Both the position numbers and the translations under genes were made by a program. 64,000 nt of DNA from Alkalihalophilus pseudofirmus OF4 (GTDB lineage Bacteria; Bacillota; Bacilli; Bacillales; Bacillaceae_D), in assembly GCF_000005825.2 (NCBI RefSeq), contig NC_013791.2, positions 3,348,001-3,412,000 of the forward strand. The letters run 5' to 3'. Below the pieces are notes generated by a model that ran no database searches, was not told where the DNA came from, and was given only the letters and a program-made list of their open reading frames with translations. Shown here one piece after another: positions 25,793 to 34,633 of the stretch (positions are counted from its first letter, which is position 1; each line of letters opens with the position of its first letter).

Positions 25793-28219
25793 TTAGGACA
25801 TCGTCACATGCGTTTTTTGATATTGCTTCTGCTTCTCTTCATTTTCAACGATCTCTTTCCACGGGTCTTTTCCAGTTGATAAAGCAATCTCCAAGCGCTC
25901 AATTAAAGCGTTTCGTCCTTCCGTATCTTCTAAGACCACCTGTTTCATATGATCAAGCCCGACACGCTCCACAAAATGAGACGTACGTTCTAGGTAACGG
26001 GCATGTTCGCGGTAATATTGCAGGAAGGCACTGATCGTATCAATGAGCTCTTCTTTCGTTTTCACTTTACAAAATAAGTCGCCCCCGCGCAGGTCAACCC
26101 CGCCATTTCCGCCGACATAAAGCTCCCACGCTCCTTCCACGCCGACAACGCCAAAATCTTTAATCCCTGATTCGGCACAGTTTCTCGGACAGGCTGAGAC
26201 GGCCATCTTCACTTTATGAGGGGTGTTAATGTATTCAAATTTTTTCTCTAGCTCAATGCCAAGACCGATTGAATCCTGTGTACCGAAACGGCAGAACTGT
26301 TCACCGACACAAGTTTTTACCGTACGAAGCGCTTTTGCATAAGCTGAACCGGATCTCATCCCTAGATCACTCCACACTTTCGGCAGGTCTTCTTTTTCTA
26401 CGCCAAATAAGTCGATGCGCTGTCCGCCTGTTACTTTCAGGAGAGGAACGCTGTACTTATCTGCCACATCAGCAATTTTACGGAGTTGATCGGCATTCGT
26501 TACGCCGCCGTACATTCTCGGCACAACCGTAAATGTCCCATTATGATTGATATTGGCATGAACTCGCTCATTAACAAAACGAGAAGATGGATCATCAGCA
26601 TTTTTGATCGGATCAACCATTTGCAGATAGTAGTTAATCGCCGGACGACACTTTGAACAGCCTTCATCCGATTCCCAGCCAAGTACATTCATCACTTCCC
26701 GAGGGTGAGATAATCCAAGCTCGCGGATCTCAGATACCACTTCCTCATGGGTGTATTCCGTACAGCCGCACATCGGCTCTTTCACATTCCCCACTTCTTC
26801 ACCCGTCGTTAACTCCAACAGGTCAGCAACCAACGGCTTACACCCTCCGCAGGATCTGCCGGCATTCGTACATTGCTTCACCTGCTCCACAGACTGCAAG
26901 CCAAGATCTGTGATCGCCGTACAAATGTCTCCTTTTGAGACGCCATTACAGCCGCAGATCGTTTCTCCGTCTGCCATCGCCACAACTGGACTCACCTTTG
27001 AATCCGAGGAAGACTCTGACGGCAGGATCGCCACTTTGCTCATTTGAGAAATGTCTTCTCCGCTCCTCATCATATTTAACAGCCGCGGGGAATCCCCGGT
27101 ATCACCAAACAGCACAGCCCCGACCACTTTATTGTCTTGAACGACGACCTTCTTATAAATGCCTTCAAATTCATCATGCACCCGGATTGCTTTTGTTTTT
27201 TCATTATCTTGAAACACCCCTGCTGAGAACACATCGACTCCTGACACTTTTAACTGGGTATAAACGATGGACCCTTTGTAGCCTGGTTCTGAAGCGGCAT
27301 CTGTTGAACAAAGATGGGCAGCAAGCACTTTGCCTTGTTCATAAAGCGGTGCAACCAAGCCGTATGCAATGCCTCGATGCTCGGCACATTCCCCGACCGC
27401 ATAGACATTTTCAGCACTTGTCTGCATATAGTCATTAACAATAATCGCTCGTTCTGTCTTAAGACCGCTTCTCTTCCCTAATTCAATATTCGGTTTGATG
27501 CCAACAGCCATGACGACAAGGTCAGTTTTTAGGACCGAACCGTCTGTAAACCGCACCTCTTCTACACGATCTTTGCCGAGGATCTGCTCGGTATTTTTCT
27601 TTAAATGGAACCTCATCCCTTGCGCTTCAAGCTCTTCTTTCAGCATCCTTCCCGCTGGCTCATCAAGCTGCCTCTCCATTAGGAAATCACTGATATGAAT
27701 GACGTCTACTTCCATATTTAAGTTTAAAAGACCACGAGCCGCTTCAAGGCCTAGCAAGCCCCCGCCAATCACAACGGCCCTTTTATAGTTTTTTGATGTC
27801 TCAATCATCGTTTCACAGTCTTTAATATTCCGAAATGCAATCACGCCTTCTTTATCCGCACCCGGCAGCGGCAGCATGAACGCATTAGAACCGGTTGCCA
27901 TGATTAACTTATCATAGCTCTGGACCATTCCTTTCTCACTGTAGACCACTTGCTTTTTCGTATCGACTTTCTTTACAGCATCTCCTGTATGCAGCGTGAT
28001 ATGGTTCTCCGCATACCACTCATAGGAATTTAGGACAATATCATCGACACTTGCATCCCCTTGCAGAACAGATGAGAGCATAATCCGGTTGTAGTTTGGG
28101 TGAGGCTCCTCGCCAAAGACCGTGATATCAAAACGATCTGGATCTTTTTTCAACACTTCCTCAATCGTTCGAATTCCTGCCATACCATTCCCAATCAAAA
28201 CTAGTTTCTCTCGCATCAA
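25793..28219 (-). CDS. nasD: Assimilatory nitrite reductase (NADH) large subunit
   Basis: An 808-residue flavo-siroheme enzyme reducing nitrite to ammonium. Order: FAD/NAD oxidoreductase (GNGMAG near 10, GGGLLGLEAARG near 160), BFD-type [2Fe-2S] (CGCNGVSKGDI near 423, CTNAGRSCGGCK near 456), a second BFD-like part (CGCTEYTHEEVV, GCSKCRPAINYY), ferredoxin-like half-domain, then the siroheme/[4Fe-4S] domain with intact C-X5-C (CVGEQFC, about 640) and C-X3-C (CPRNC, about 676). All ligands are present, unlike NasB. It works with NasE and needs siroheme from the NasF pathway. Confidence 0.95.
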   Translation of the reverse strand: MMREKLVLIGNGMAGIRTIEEVLKKDPDRFDITVFGEEPHPNYNRIMLSSVLQGDASVDDIVLNSYEWYAENHITLHTGDAVKKVDTKKQVVYSEKGMVQSYDKLIMATGSNAFMLPLPGADKEGVIAFRNIKDCETMIETSKNYKRAVVIGGGLLGLEAARGLLNLNMEVDVIHISDFLMERQLDEPAGRMLKEELEAQGMRFHLKKNTEQILGKDRVEEVRFTDGSVLKTDLVVMAVGIKPNIELGKRSGLKTERAIIVNDYMQTSAENVYAVGECAEHRGIAYGLVAPLYEQGKVLAAHLCSTDAASEPGYKGSIVYTQLKVSGVDVFSAGVFQDNEKTKAIRVHDEFEGIYKKVVVQDNKVVGAVLFGDTGDSPRLLNMMRSGEDISQMSKVAILPSESSSDSKVSPVVAMADGETICGCNGVSKGDICTAITDLGLQSVEQVKQCTNAGRSCGGCKPLVADLLELTTGEEVGNVKEPMCGCTEYTHEEVVSEIRELGLSHPREVMNVLGWESDEGCSKCRPAINYYLQMVDPIKNADDPSSRFVNERVHANINHNGTFTVVPRMYGGVTNADQLRKIADVADKYSVPLLKVTGGQRIDLFGVEKEDLPKVWSDLGMRSGSAYAKALRTVKTCVGEQFCRFGTQDSIGLGIELEKKFEYINTPHKVKMAVSACPRNCAESGIKDFGVVGVEGAWELYVGGNGGVDLRGGDLFCKVKTKEELIDTISAFLQYYREHARYLERTSHFVERVGLDHMKQVVLEDTEGRNALIERLEIALSTGKDPWKEIVENEEKQKQYQKTHVTMS

Positions 28220-28269
28220 GCTAAACCTCTCCTTTTTAAGATCTATTTATAGGGGCTATTTAATAAAAG

Positions 28270-29100
28270 CTATTTAATAGAAGCTAATTTCTGGTTGACG
28301 ACAACTTCTTTCTGATCCGCTTTCTCTTTTGACTTCAACGGATTGATCATCCAATACAAGGCTCCGACAAACAGCGCCCCGCCTACGATGTTTCCAAGTG
28401 TGACAGGTATTAAATTATGGACAAATCCAGCGATGGTAATCGTCTCTGGATGAGGGTGAACAAGCGCTAACCCGAGTACGGTCATATTAGCGATGCTGTG
28501 CTCATAGCCTGAGGCGATAAATGCAAACAACATCCAAAAAATCAAAATCAGCTTAGCAGCGTCATTTTTCGTGCGAAGTGCTGTCCAAATCGCTAAACAG
28601 ACGAGCCAGTTACAAAGAATACCGCGGAAAAATAACTCACTCGTGCTCAAATTCATCTTGTTTGCCGCAGCTGTCATCAATAGGTGATCCCCGCCAATTC
28701 CAGAAAAAATACCTGAAGCTAAAATTAACAAACATAGAGCGATTGCCCCGATAAAATTGCCTAAGTAACACCAAAACCAGTTCGTGAGCGTATCTTTCCA
28801 CGTCGTGTGACCCGATAAGGTGCTGACCGTGTAGACCATATTATTACCGGTAAAAAGTTCCGCTCCCGCAAAGATTACGAGTGTAAGAGCGACGCCAAAG
28901 GATAACCCCATCACAAGCGAAGTCACTTGCATCGACATTTCAGCGAGCGGCGCCCCGACAGACATAATCAACACAATTCCAAGACCGACATAGGCACCCG
29001 CTAAACTAGCAGAAATTAAATAACGAAAACGACTTGCCTCAAGCTGTTTCTTCTTTGAAAGTGCCATTCCATTCAGCGTCTCTAACGTATCTTTGAACAT
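28270..29100 (-). CDS. Formate/nitrite transporter (FNT) family channel
   Basis: A 276-residue membrane protein with six predicted helices and FNT features: AGAELFTGNNM (about 102) and a second-half NWLVCLAIW (about 163). FNT proteins form pentameric channels for formate, nitrite or similar anions. Placed between nasF and nasD, it most likely moves nitrite (NirC-like), feeding NasDE or relieving nitrite stress. B. subtilis nas operons lack it. A GAAAGGA-type site precedes the ATG. Formate is an alternative substrate. Confidence 0.85.
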   Translation of the reverse strand: MFKDTLETLNGMALSKKKQLEASRFRYLISASLAGAYVGLGIVLIMSVGAPLAEMSMQVTSLVMGLSFGVALTLVIFAGAELFTGNNMVYTVSTLSGHTTWKDTLTNWFWCYLGNFIGAIALCLLILASGIFSGIGGDHLLMTAAANKMNLSTSELFFRGILCNWLVCLAIWTALRTKNDAAKLILIFWMLFAFIASGYEHSIANMTVLGLALVHPHPETITIAGFVHNLIPVTLGNIVGGALFVGALYWMINPLKSKEKADQKEVVVNQKLASIK

Positions 29101-29134
29101 GTAAACGATCCTTTCTTTCCCTATAAGGGCTTAA

Positions 29135-30601
29135 TCAGCTTCCTTTGGCCAAGACGACATTGCCTGCTAGTGCTAAAGCGATCTCCTCTGTTGTACTTTC
29201 CTCATCTAATACGTGATCTGCGATAAGACCAATTTCCGCGAGACGTTTACTTGCTGCAGGCCCCATGCATATTACCCGAAGCTTATTCGACCACTCCGCT
29301 GTACTTTGGCCAGTCAGTTTAAAAAAGGCAATAAGCTTTTGCGCTTCATTCTCGCTTGTGATTATGAGAGTATTCACATGGCCTTCTTCCATTAAACGAG
29401 ATAAGGCCGTTACTTCTCCGTTTGTCACGCATTTTTCTGCGATCACCCACTTTGTTGCTTGGAGCGGAGAAGATTGATCCAGTTCGATCTCACTGCCAAT
29501 CACAAGCGCCCTTTTCCACTCATGGATACCAACCCACTCTTGTACGAGATGTCCTGCATGTCTTAAAGCTGTTTTCGTCTCATCGTTACTTGCGTAAAAA
29601 CAAGCGTTCAGTGTACGCAAGTCCATTTCGCGTTCACCAACCTCCTTCAGAAATGTTTGAACTGCCTTAGGAGAATAGAAAACGATTTCCTCATAATGCT
29701 CGATATCTTCAAACACTTCATTATCTAAACAGGTTGAATATTCAGTTAATTTTGGGTGTTCATAGACATCTGCTCCTAGTTTGCGTAGATGCTGTGCCGC
29801 TTCTTTCTCTTCTATTGTTGAAGTTGGCATTAAGATCCCTTTTCCATGAAGCATTCTGTTATCAAACCAATTTAACTTCGAACGCAGCTTGACCACTTCT
29901 CCAACTACAATAATCGCTGGATTTTGAATCTGGCCTTCTACGAGATTTGCAATAGTTGCTAATGTACCGGTAATTGTCTGCTGTCTGCTGTAAGTTCCCC
30001 ACTGACTAACCATCACAGGGGTATCAGCGCGTTTTCCATTACTGATTAACTCACTTGCAATCGTGCGGATATGTTTCACTCCCATATAGAACACGATCGT
30101 ACTCACACTTTCAGCAAGCGACTTCCACTTCACATCCGGCTTGCCATCACTCGTTTTCGTATGTCCGGTCACTACCGCAAAAGAACCAGAATGCTCCCTA
30201 TGTGTAATCGGAACGCCTGCATACATCGTCGCTGCAATACCTGCTGTAATCCCTGGTATAATCTCATAGGGGACATGGTTGTCGGCTAATAATTCAGCCT
30301 CTTCACCAACTCTGCCAAACACAGCAGGATCTCCGCCTTTTAAACGAACAACCTTCTTTCCTTTTCTCGCATGAATCAACAGCTCTTTTTGAATATCTTC
30401 TTGACGAAGCGTGTGCTTGCACGGCTGCTTCCCGCAATAGATCAGCTTGGCACTCTCTTTCGTTTCCGTTAACAATACAGGGTTAACCAACCGATCATAC
30501 ACCACGACATCCGCTTCTCTTAACGCATTCAGTCCCTTTATCGTGAGTAATTCTTTATCACCCGGACCTGCTCCAACGAAATAAACGATTCCTCTCTTCA
30601 T
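29135..30601 (-). CDS. nasF: Uroporphyrinogen-III C-methyltransferase fused to uroporphyrinogen-III synthase-like domain
   Basis: About 488 residues. The N-terminal half (1-245) is a SUMT (CobA) enzyme: VGAGPGDKELLTIKG, VRLKGGDPAVFGR and GITAGIAATMYAGVP are visible. It methylates uroporphyrinogen III with S-adenosylmethionine, the first step to siroheme. The C-terminal half (about 260-485) resembles HemD. First gene of the nitrite-reductase operon, it supplies siroheme for NasD. I start at ATG 30601 (AAGGGG upstream) instead of the in-frame TTG at 30622, which would overlap that site. Confidence 0.9.
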   Translation of the reverse strand: MKRGIVYFVGAGPGDKELLTIKGLNALREADVVVYDRLVNPVLLTETKESAKLIYCGKQPCKHTLRQEDIQKELLIHARKGKKVVRLKGGDPAVFGRVGEEAELLADNHVPYEIIPGITAGIAATMYAGVPITHREHSGSFAVVTGHTKTSDGKPDVKWKSLAESVSTIVFYMGVKHIRTIASELISNGKRADTPVMVSQWGTYSRQQTITGTLATIANLVEGQIQNPAIIVVGEVVKLRSKLNWFDNRMLHGKGILMPTSTIEEKEAAQHLRKLGADVYEHPKLTEYSTCLDNEVFEDIEHYEEIVFYSPKAVQTFLKEVGEREMDLRTLNACFYASNDETKTALRHAGHLVQEWVGIHEWKRALVIGSEIELDQSSPLQATKWVIAEKCVTNGEVTALSRLMEEGHVNTLIITSENEAQKLIAFFKLTGQSTAEWSNKLRVICMGPAASKRLAEIGLIADHVLDEESTTEEIALALAGNVVLAKGS

Positions 30602-30627
30602 GTCGACTAACCCCTTTCTCAATTACT

Positions 30628-30679
30628 ACTATAAAGGAAAATCTTTTCGGAATGGTCAGATATGTTATGTTATCTGACA
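30628..30679 (-). promoter_or_regulatory. TnrA box and -10 of the nasF operon
   Basis: 30663-30679 is TGTTA-N7-TGACA, a full match to TGTNA-N7-TNACA (also symmetric). A minus-strand -10 TATAGT lies at 30628-30633, predicting start near 30621 and a box centre near -50. The -35 is poor. This mirrors the nasBC promoter, so both operons should be induced by nitrogen limitation through TnrA. Confidence 0.85.
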
Positions 30680-30730
30680 TGGAAATTTGGATGGAAATGG
30701 ATGAAAGTTAGAACGAGAAGGATTACAGAC

Positions 30731-30763
30731 ATAAAAAAACGCACAGAAAATGGTTTCTGCACG
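30731..30763 (-). terminator. Weak terminator after the broken membrane-protein gene
   Basis: CAGAAA and TTTCTG pair around a short loop; a run of seven T follows after GTGCG on the minus strand. The stem is short. Confidence 0.45.
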
Positions 30764-30769
30764 CAACTT

Positions 30770-31107
30770 TTATAAACCAACAATATCAAATAAGTAAAGG
30801 TTAAACCGAATCATTAAATAGATCACAATAAGACTATTTGTCGTAACAAAAACCGTTTTACTTAACTGAATATGATTCCTTTTACAACTTTTTACGATTC
30901 GATGAGCGAGATAGAAAAATAATAAGAAAAACAGAGTGGGGTACCCAAAGCCATAATATAACTTTTCAATCAGGGTGAGATCCCTGGAGGGCCATCTGCC
31001 GCTCTAAATCTCGACATTCCCACCCATATAAAGAAAAATAGTTGAAAGACATAGGCTGCTAACCCAAGAATGACTAGGTATGATAAATAGACAACGAGCT
31101 TCTTCAT
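30770..31107 (-). pseudogene. Small membrane protein gene interrupted by a frameshift
   Basis: ATG at 31107, after a GGAGG/AGGGGG site, encodes MKKLVVYLSYLVILGLAAYV and a further hydrophobic stretch, stopping at TGA 30970-30972 after 45 residues. In the -1 frame, coding continues from that point (LIEKLYYGFGYPTLFFLLFF, then two more hydrophobic segments) to TAA at 30770. Joined, it would be a protein of about 112 residues with three to four helices. One missing base near 30973-30995 explains it. I do not recognise the family. A sequencing error is possible; no good start serves the second part alone. Confidence 0.55.
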
Positions 31108-31140
31108 ATTCCCCCTCTTCCTCCATCCCTTTAAGCTAAA

Positions 31141-31167
31141 GAAGACCAGCTAAATGAACTGATCTTC
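31141..31167 (-). terminator. Terminator-like hairpin after fliD
   Basis: GAAGATCAG and CTGGTCTTC form a 9-bp stem (one G-U), followed by TTTAGC, a weak U-tract. Confidence 0.55.
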
Positions 31168-31175
31168 ACAACAGA

Positions 31176-33014
31176 TTACTGATTTCCATATAATTGGGCA
31201 AATAACGATTCTGCTTGCGCATTCGCTTGCTGCATCGCTTTTTCCATGGCCGTAAACTGGCGCCAGTAACGGTCTTCTACTTGCTGAAGACGGCGTTCAA
31301 AATTGGTAATTCGGGTATTAATTGATTCAATTTCACGCCCTAGGGTGAACTGATGGTTCGCAACCTTACCGCCCATTCCACCGGCACGGCTCGAGATGCT
31401 GTCAATCCCGCTCGTCAATGTCTCACGCATGCGGCGGATGATCCCTTTTTCACCTGAAGTCGGACCATCGGAGTTAAAGATTGCAGCAACACCAGCAGGA
31501 TCTCTTTCGATTGCCTGACGAAGCCGGTCTTCATTAATCTCAAGTTTCCCACGGTCGTTATAATCACGAGAGGTTGTAATCCCGATTGCTGAGAGCTGAT
31601 TATAATCGGAACCTAGGTTATTAGAGACCATCCCGTAAATATCCGTACGCATCCGGTCCATTACACTTTGGATCATCCGGTCATTCCGCAGCATTCCGCT
31701 TTGTGCACGCTCATCCCAACGCTCTGCTTCCTTCTCGCTGATCGCGTCACGTTCTTCATCCGTAAGCGGCTTATAATCACGGTAACGCTCTTCGGTCAGC
31801 TTGCCATTTACAAAGTCGAGAAGCTCGTTGTACTGATCAACGAATCCCTTGATCGTGTCGAATACTTTGTCTGTGTCGGTGCTGACGTTTAGAGAGACTT
31901 CTTCATTACCTACCGTTTCTCCTCTGAGTGTGATGGTTACCCCATCAATGGTGAAGGTGTTGGTTTGACGTTGTGTTTCCATGCCATTGATGGTGAAGAC
32001 GGCGTTTTTGGCCTCCTGTACGTTTGAACGTGTCTCAGGATCACCTTCTTCATTTACTACTTGGTAATTTTCTTTTAGCTTCAGTACTTCATTAAAAAAG
32101 CCATCTCCAAAGACCATCTCATTTCCACTATTTTTATTGTTTATACCAGTTTCTTTACGGGTGGCTGAGACTCCATCATTATGCTCGTCATAAAAAATAC
32201 TAACCCCAACATTTGAGCGATTTACCTTTTGAAACACCTGGCTAAGAGTTTCAGAATCTTTTATAACAAAAGTATCCTTTACCTCTTTTCCATCTCTATC
32301 GAAAGTAGTGATAGACGAGGTAGTATATTTTTCAGTTTCACTCTCTTCAATAAACGTTACAGAAACTTGAGCGCCAGATGCAATCGAATTAGCAAACGTA
32401 AGTGTTCCAGTTTTGTAATCCACCGCAACTTGATTTTCATTAGGTGTTCCCTGAACTACCTCATATTCTTTACCGTTCACTTTTACAACTGTATCAGCTT
32501 CAGCATTTTCTTTTAGATTATTTACATTACCTTGAGCAAATGAAACACTGGTTGTTGCTGAGCTCGTACGGATGGTTTCAGTTTTCACTGCCCCATCTTT
32601 CCATTCAATTGCTTGATCAAACTTCTGATCCTTCAAAGCTTTACTTGTATCCACTTTCTCTTCTCCAGAAATTCTACCAGCACTAAAATTAGACTCTGCC
32701 CTAGCAAGTTCATTTACTTGAGAAATCCTTAACGAGACATTCCCGGAACTAGCACTCGCTGTTGCCGAAACTAAACTGCTATTTGAGCTCGTCACCCGTT
32801 TCGCACTTAAATTCGCACTCGTTAAAATAAACTGATCGACCATTTTATTTCGAAACTCATTAAACTTCCGGTTCACTTCACGGTACGCGTCCATCTGCCA
32901 TTCTACGACCTGGCGCTGCTTCACCATATTATCAACAGGCATCCGCTCGGCCCGCATTAAATCACGCATGATTTGCTCGGTATCCATACCCGAGGCTAAA
33001 CCACCCATCCTCAT
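31176..33014 (-). CDS. fliD: Flagellar filament cap protein FliD (HAP2)
   Basis: About 612 residues. N-terminal domain begins MRMGGLASGMDTEQIMRDLMRAERMP, the FliD_N signature; the C-terminal FliD_C domain ends in heptad-rich helices (REIESINTRITNFERRLQQVEDRYWRQFTAMEKAM). The middle is variable. Five subunits cap the growing filament and help flagellin fold. I start at ATG 33014, which follows a GAGGAG site, not eight codons upstream. SigD -10 upstream. The genes usually after it (fliS, fliT) lie about 6 kb further on, beyond the nas operon. Confidence 0.93.
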   Translation of the reverse strand: MRMGGLASGMDTEQIMRDLMRAERMPVDNMVKQRQVVEWQMDAYREVNRKFNEFRNKMVDQFILTSANLSAKRVTSSNSSLVSATASASSGNVSLRISQVNELARAESNFSAGRISGEEKVDTSKALKDQKFDQAIEWKDGAVKTETIRTSSATTSVSFAQGNVNNLKENAEADTVVKVNGKEYEVVQGTPNENQVAVDYKTGTLTFANSIASGAQVSVTFIEESETEKYTTSSITTFDRDGKEVKDTFVIKDSETLSQVFQKVNRSNVGVSIFYDEHNDGVSATRKETGINNKNSGNEMVFGDGFFNEVLKLKENYQVVNEEGDPETRSNVQEAKNAVFTINGMETQRQTNTFTIDGVTITLRGETVGNEEVSLNVSTDTDKVFDTIKGFVDQYNELLDFVNGKLTEERYRDYKPLTDEERDAISEKEAERWDERAQSGMLRNDRMIQSVMDRMRTDIYGMVSNNLGSDYNQLSAIGITTSRDYNDRGKLEINEDRLRQAIERDPAGVAAIFNSDGPTSGEKGIIRRMRETLTSGIDSISSRAGGMGGKVANHQFTLGREIESINTRITNFERRLQQVEDRYWRQFTAMEKAMQQANAQAESLFAQLYGNQ

Positions 33015-33051
33015 TCGCTTCACTCCTCGACACTGCACTTAGTTACTCTTT

Positions 33052-33078
33052 ATATCGGCAGAAGATACCTTTTAGTAA
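33052..33078 (-). promoter_or_regulatory. SigD promoter of fliD
   Basis: A perfect GCCGATAT -10 lies at 33052-33059 on the minus strand. At the normal 15-nt spacing the -35 is TTAC, only weakly like TAAA. Confidence 0.6.
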
Positions 33079-33094
33079 AGAAAAGTTTCTTGTT

Positions 33095-33331
33095 TTAATG
33101 AAGGTTAGCGCCTGTGGCTTCCTTTTGCAGCTCAATTAACTGCGATTCAAGCTTAATGAAACGTTCATTTAACTCTTGACGATCTTCTTCATCTAACTGG
33201 GGATTCATCGCTTCTTCCGCTAATTCTCTCATCTCTACAAGCGTATTCTCTATCTCTTCTAGTAACCGCGCTCTCTCCTTACTCCATTCTAAATGCTGTC
33301 TCAGAACAGACAGTTGATTCACTTGATCCAT
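33095..33331 (-). CDS. Small coiled-coil protein in the fliD region, function unknown
   Basis: About 78 residues, almost all helical and charged (LEWSKERARLLEEIENTLVEMRELAEEAM), with no signal peptide or membrane segment. I start at ATG 33331 with AGAGGGG upstream. Its place directly ahead of the fliD promoter, beside other motility genes, suggests a flagellar accessory or chaperone-like role, but no family is recognised. Confidence 0.6.
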   Translation of the reverse strand: MDQVNQLSVLRQHLEWSKERARLLEEIENTLVEMRELAEEAMNPQLDEEDRQELNERFIKLESQLIELQKEATGANLH

Positions 33332-33363
33332 TTTCCCCTCTTTCACCTAACAGCCCCCCATAT

Positions 33364-33389
33364 AAAAAGAGCAACCTCCGAGGTTACTC
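33364..33389 (-). terminator. Terminator after the yjfB-like gene
   Basis: GAGTAACC and GGTTGCTC pair around TCGGA (one G-U), followed by TTTTTAT on the minus strand. It directly follows the stop codon. Confidence 0.8.
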
Positions 33390-33589
33390 TCACAAACTCA
33401 AATCAATCGTACTCCCTAAATGAGGCTGAGCCGCTTGTTGAATCACCTTTGCATCAGCTGAACTCATTAATTTCTGCAGCGCTTCACCTTGCTGCTCAGC
33501 ATTCCCCATTGCCTTTTTATCACAGCCATAGATGCCTGTTGCTGAACCTGGCCTTGGTTTAAAGCCATTGAAAGTAGTGCGATATCCAT
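33390..33589 (-). pseudogene. YjfB-family putative motility protein, frameshifted in an A-run
   Basis: ATG at 33589 follows a strong AGGAGGGTTTAG. The frame reads MDIALLSMALNQGQVQQQAS, the start of YjfB-family motility proteins, then breaks at GATAAAAAGG (33513-33518 on the plus strand shows five T). Adding one A restores AIKKAMG-type YjfB sequence: MGNAEQQGEALQKLMSSADAK and an end at TGA 33390-33392, giving 66 residues. The indel in a homopolymer could be a real mutation, a phase-variable switch, or a sequencing error. Everything else about the gene looks intact. Confidence 0.72.
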
Positions 33590-33607
33590 CTAAACCCTCC
33601 TAACCTA

Positions 33608-33985
33608 TTACGAAACCAAATACTTAGAAAAAGCCGTTGAAGAATCCGCTTCCACTTTCTTAAGCTGCAGAAGCAAATTAAACTGAACCACTTCCTTCAC
33701 ACGACCAAATTCCTTCTTCTCAAAATGAGTTAACACAAGCTCCAAACTCTCACGAACTTTACCAAGTTGAACGCAGATTTCCTCCCCTTCAACTTCTTCA
33801 ACCACAGGAGCAATCGAACGTTCAATTGCCGCATACGCCTTCATAATGTCCTCAAACAAGATAATCCCTTGCTCAAACCTGCCTTCATTTAATAGAAGCT
33901 GAAGATGATGGGTCCCCTCTACCATCGTCTTAACTAAATCCAGCGACTGCTCCATGACATCACGGTATTTTTCCACTACTATCAC
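33608..33985 (-). CDS. Conserved helical protein of the flagellar region, function unknown
   Basis: 125 residues, predicted all-helical and cytoplasmic (MEQSLDLVKTMVEGTHHLQLLLNEGRFEQGIILFEDIMKAYAAIERS). No catalytic motif is visible. A SigD-like promoter precedes it, so it should be co-expressed with late flagellar genes. It may be a chaperone or a DUF8042-like protein; I cannot confirm either. Confidence 0.65.
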   Translation of the reverse strand: MIVVEKYRDVMEQSLDLVKTMVEGTHHLQLLLNEGRFEQGIILFEDIMKAYAAIERSIAPVVEEVEGEEICVQLGKVRESLELVLTHFEKKEFGRVKEVVQFNLLLQLKKVEADSSTAFSKYLVS

Positions 33986-34012
33986 TACTTCCCTAATAAG
34001 TTTCTATTAGTA

Positions 34013-34039
34013 GTATCGGTAAATTAGAAGGGAAGTTAA
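34013..34039 (-). promoter_or_regulatory. SigD-like promoter upstream of the 125-residue helical protein
   Basis: TTAA (34036-34039), 15 nt, ACCGATAC (34013-34020) on the minus strand: 3/4 and 6/8 to consensus. Confidence 0.55.
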
Positions 34040-34163
34040 GGAAAATAAAAAAACTCCAGCAATTTGCGAAAGTTTTGATTGTCATTTAGACGACAAGATC
34101 TATTAACGTTGAGTAGTGACTAGCGAGGTTCGCTTTTTTAAAGGTACTTATCTTTTATCGATG

Positions 34164-34451
34164 CTATACATAGTAGTTACTTTGCAGTAGAAAACAGCAT
34201 CTTAAATATATGGTAATCAATCGACAAAATCTAACAATCTTCGGGTGGTGACAGTGCACTGCTTGCTTCGGATTCAGCAAATTGAAAGTATCATCAGGTG
34301 ATGTTACCTTCCTTTCCTTGTACAACATACTGGACTCCCTCACCATCTTTAGACTAACAATGCTTACTCGTTTAGCTGGCTGTGATTTCTCTTCTTTCAC
34401 TACATCCATCAATGGCAACTGTAACTGCTTTCTGTAATCATACTTTCTCAT
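34164..34451 (-). pseudogene. Truncated RadC-like (JAB domain) gene remnant
   Basis: The 95-residue frame begins MRKYDYRKQLQLPLMDV and has the N-terminal part typical of accessory RadC/JAB proteins (RVSIVSLKMVRESSMLY, KVTSPDDTFNLLNP). The following sequence (KQAVHCHHPKIVRFCRL) has no likeness, and the metal-binding JAB core (HXH with downstream Asp) is missing. A deletion or recombination after about residue 61 is the likely cause. AGGAGGAA precedes the ATG. Such RadC-like genes normally travel with mobile or accessory DNA. Confidence 0.55.
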
Positions 34452-34472
34452 TTTACATTCCTCCTAAAATAG

Positions 34473-34507
34473 AAAAAGCCCCTACTCCCACAATGGAAGT
34501 AGAGGCT
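34473..34507 (-). terminator. Terminator of the 248-residue accessory gene
   Basis: AGCCTCTACTTCC pairs with GGGAGTAGGGGCT (with G-U pairs), followed by TTTTTC on the minus strand. The remaining bases to 34633 show no gene. Confidence 0.75.
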
Positions 34508-34633
34508 TAGGTCGCTTGTTTCTTGAACATCTAGTGCTCACAGAACAAACGTACGTTCATTTTTATAATATATGGTTGAATATTCATTTAGTTCGTTTTA
34601 GGTTATTGTTGTGTATCTAGGAAAAGTTTGTTC

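Noticed and set aside
34085-34145. Small plus-strand terminator AGCGA-GGT-TCGCT plus T-run
   Set aside because: The stem is only five pairs and no plus-strand gene precedes it.
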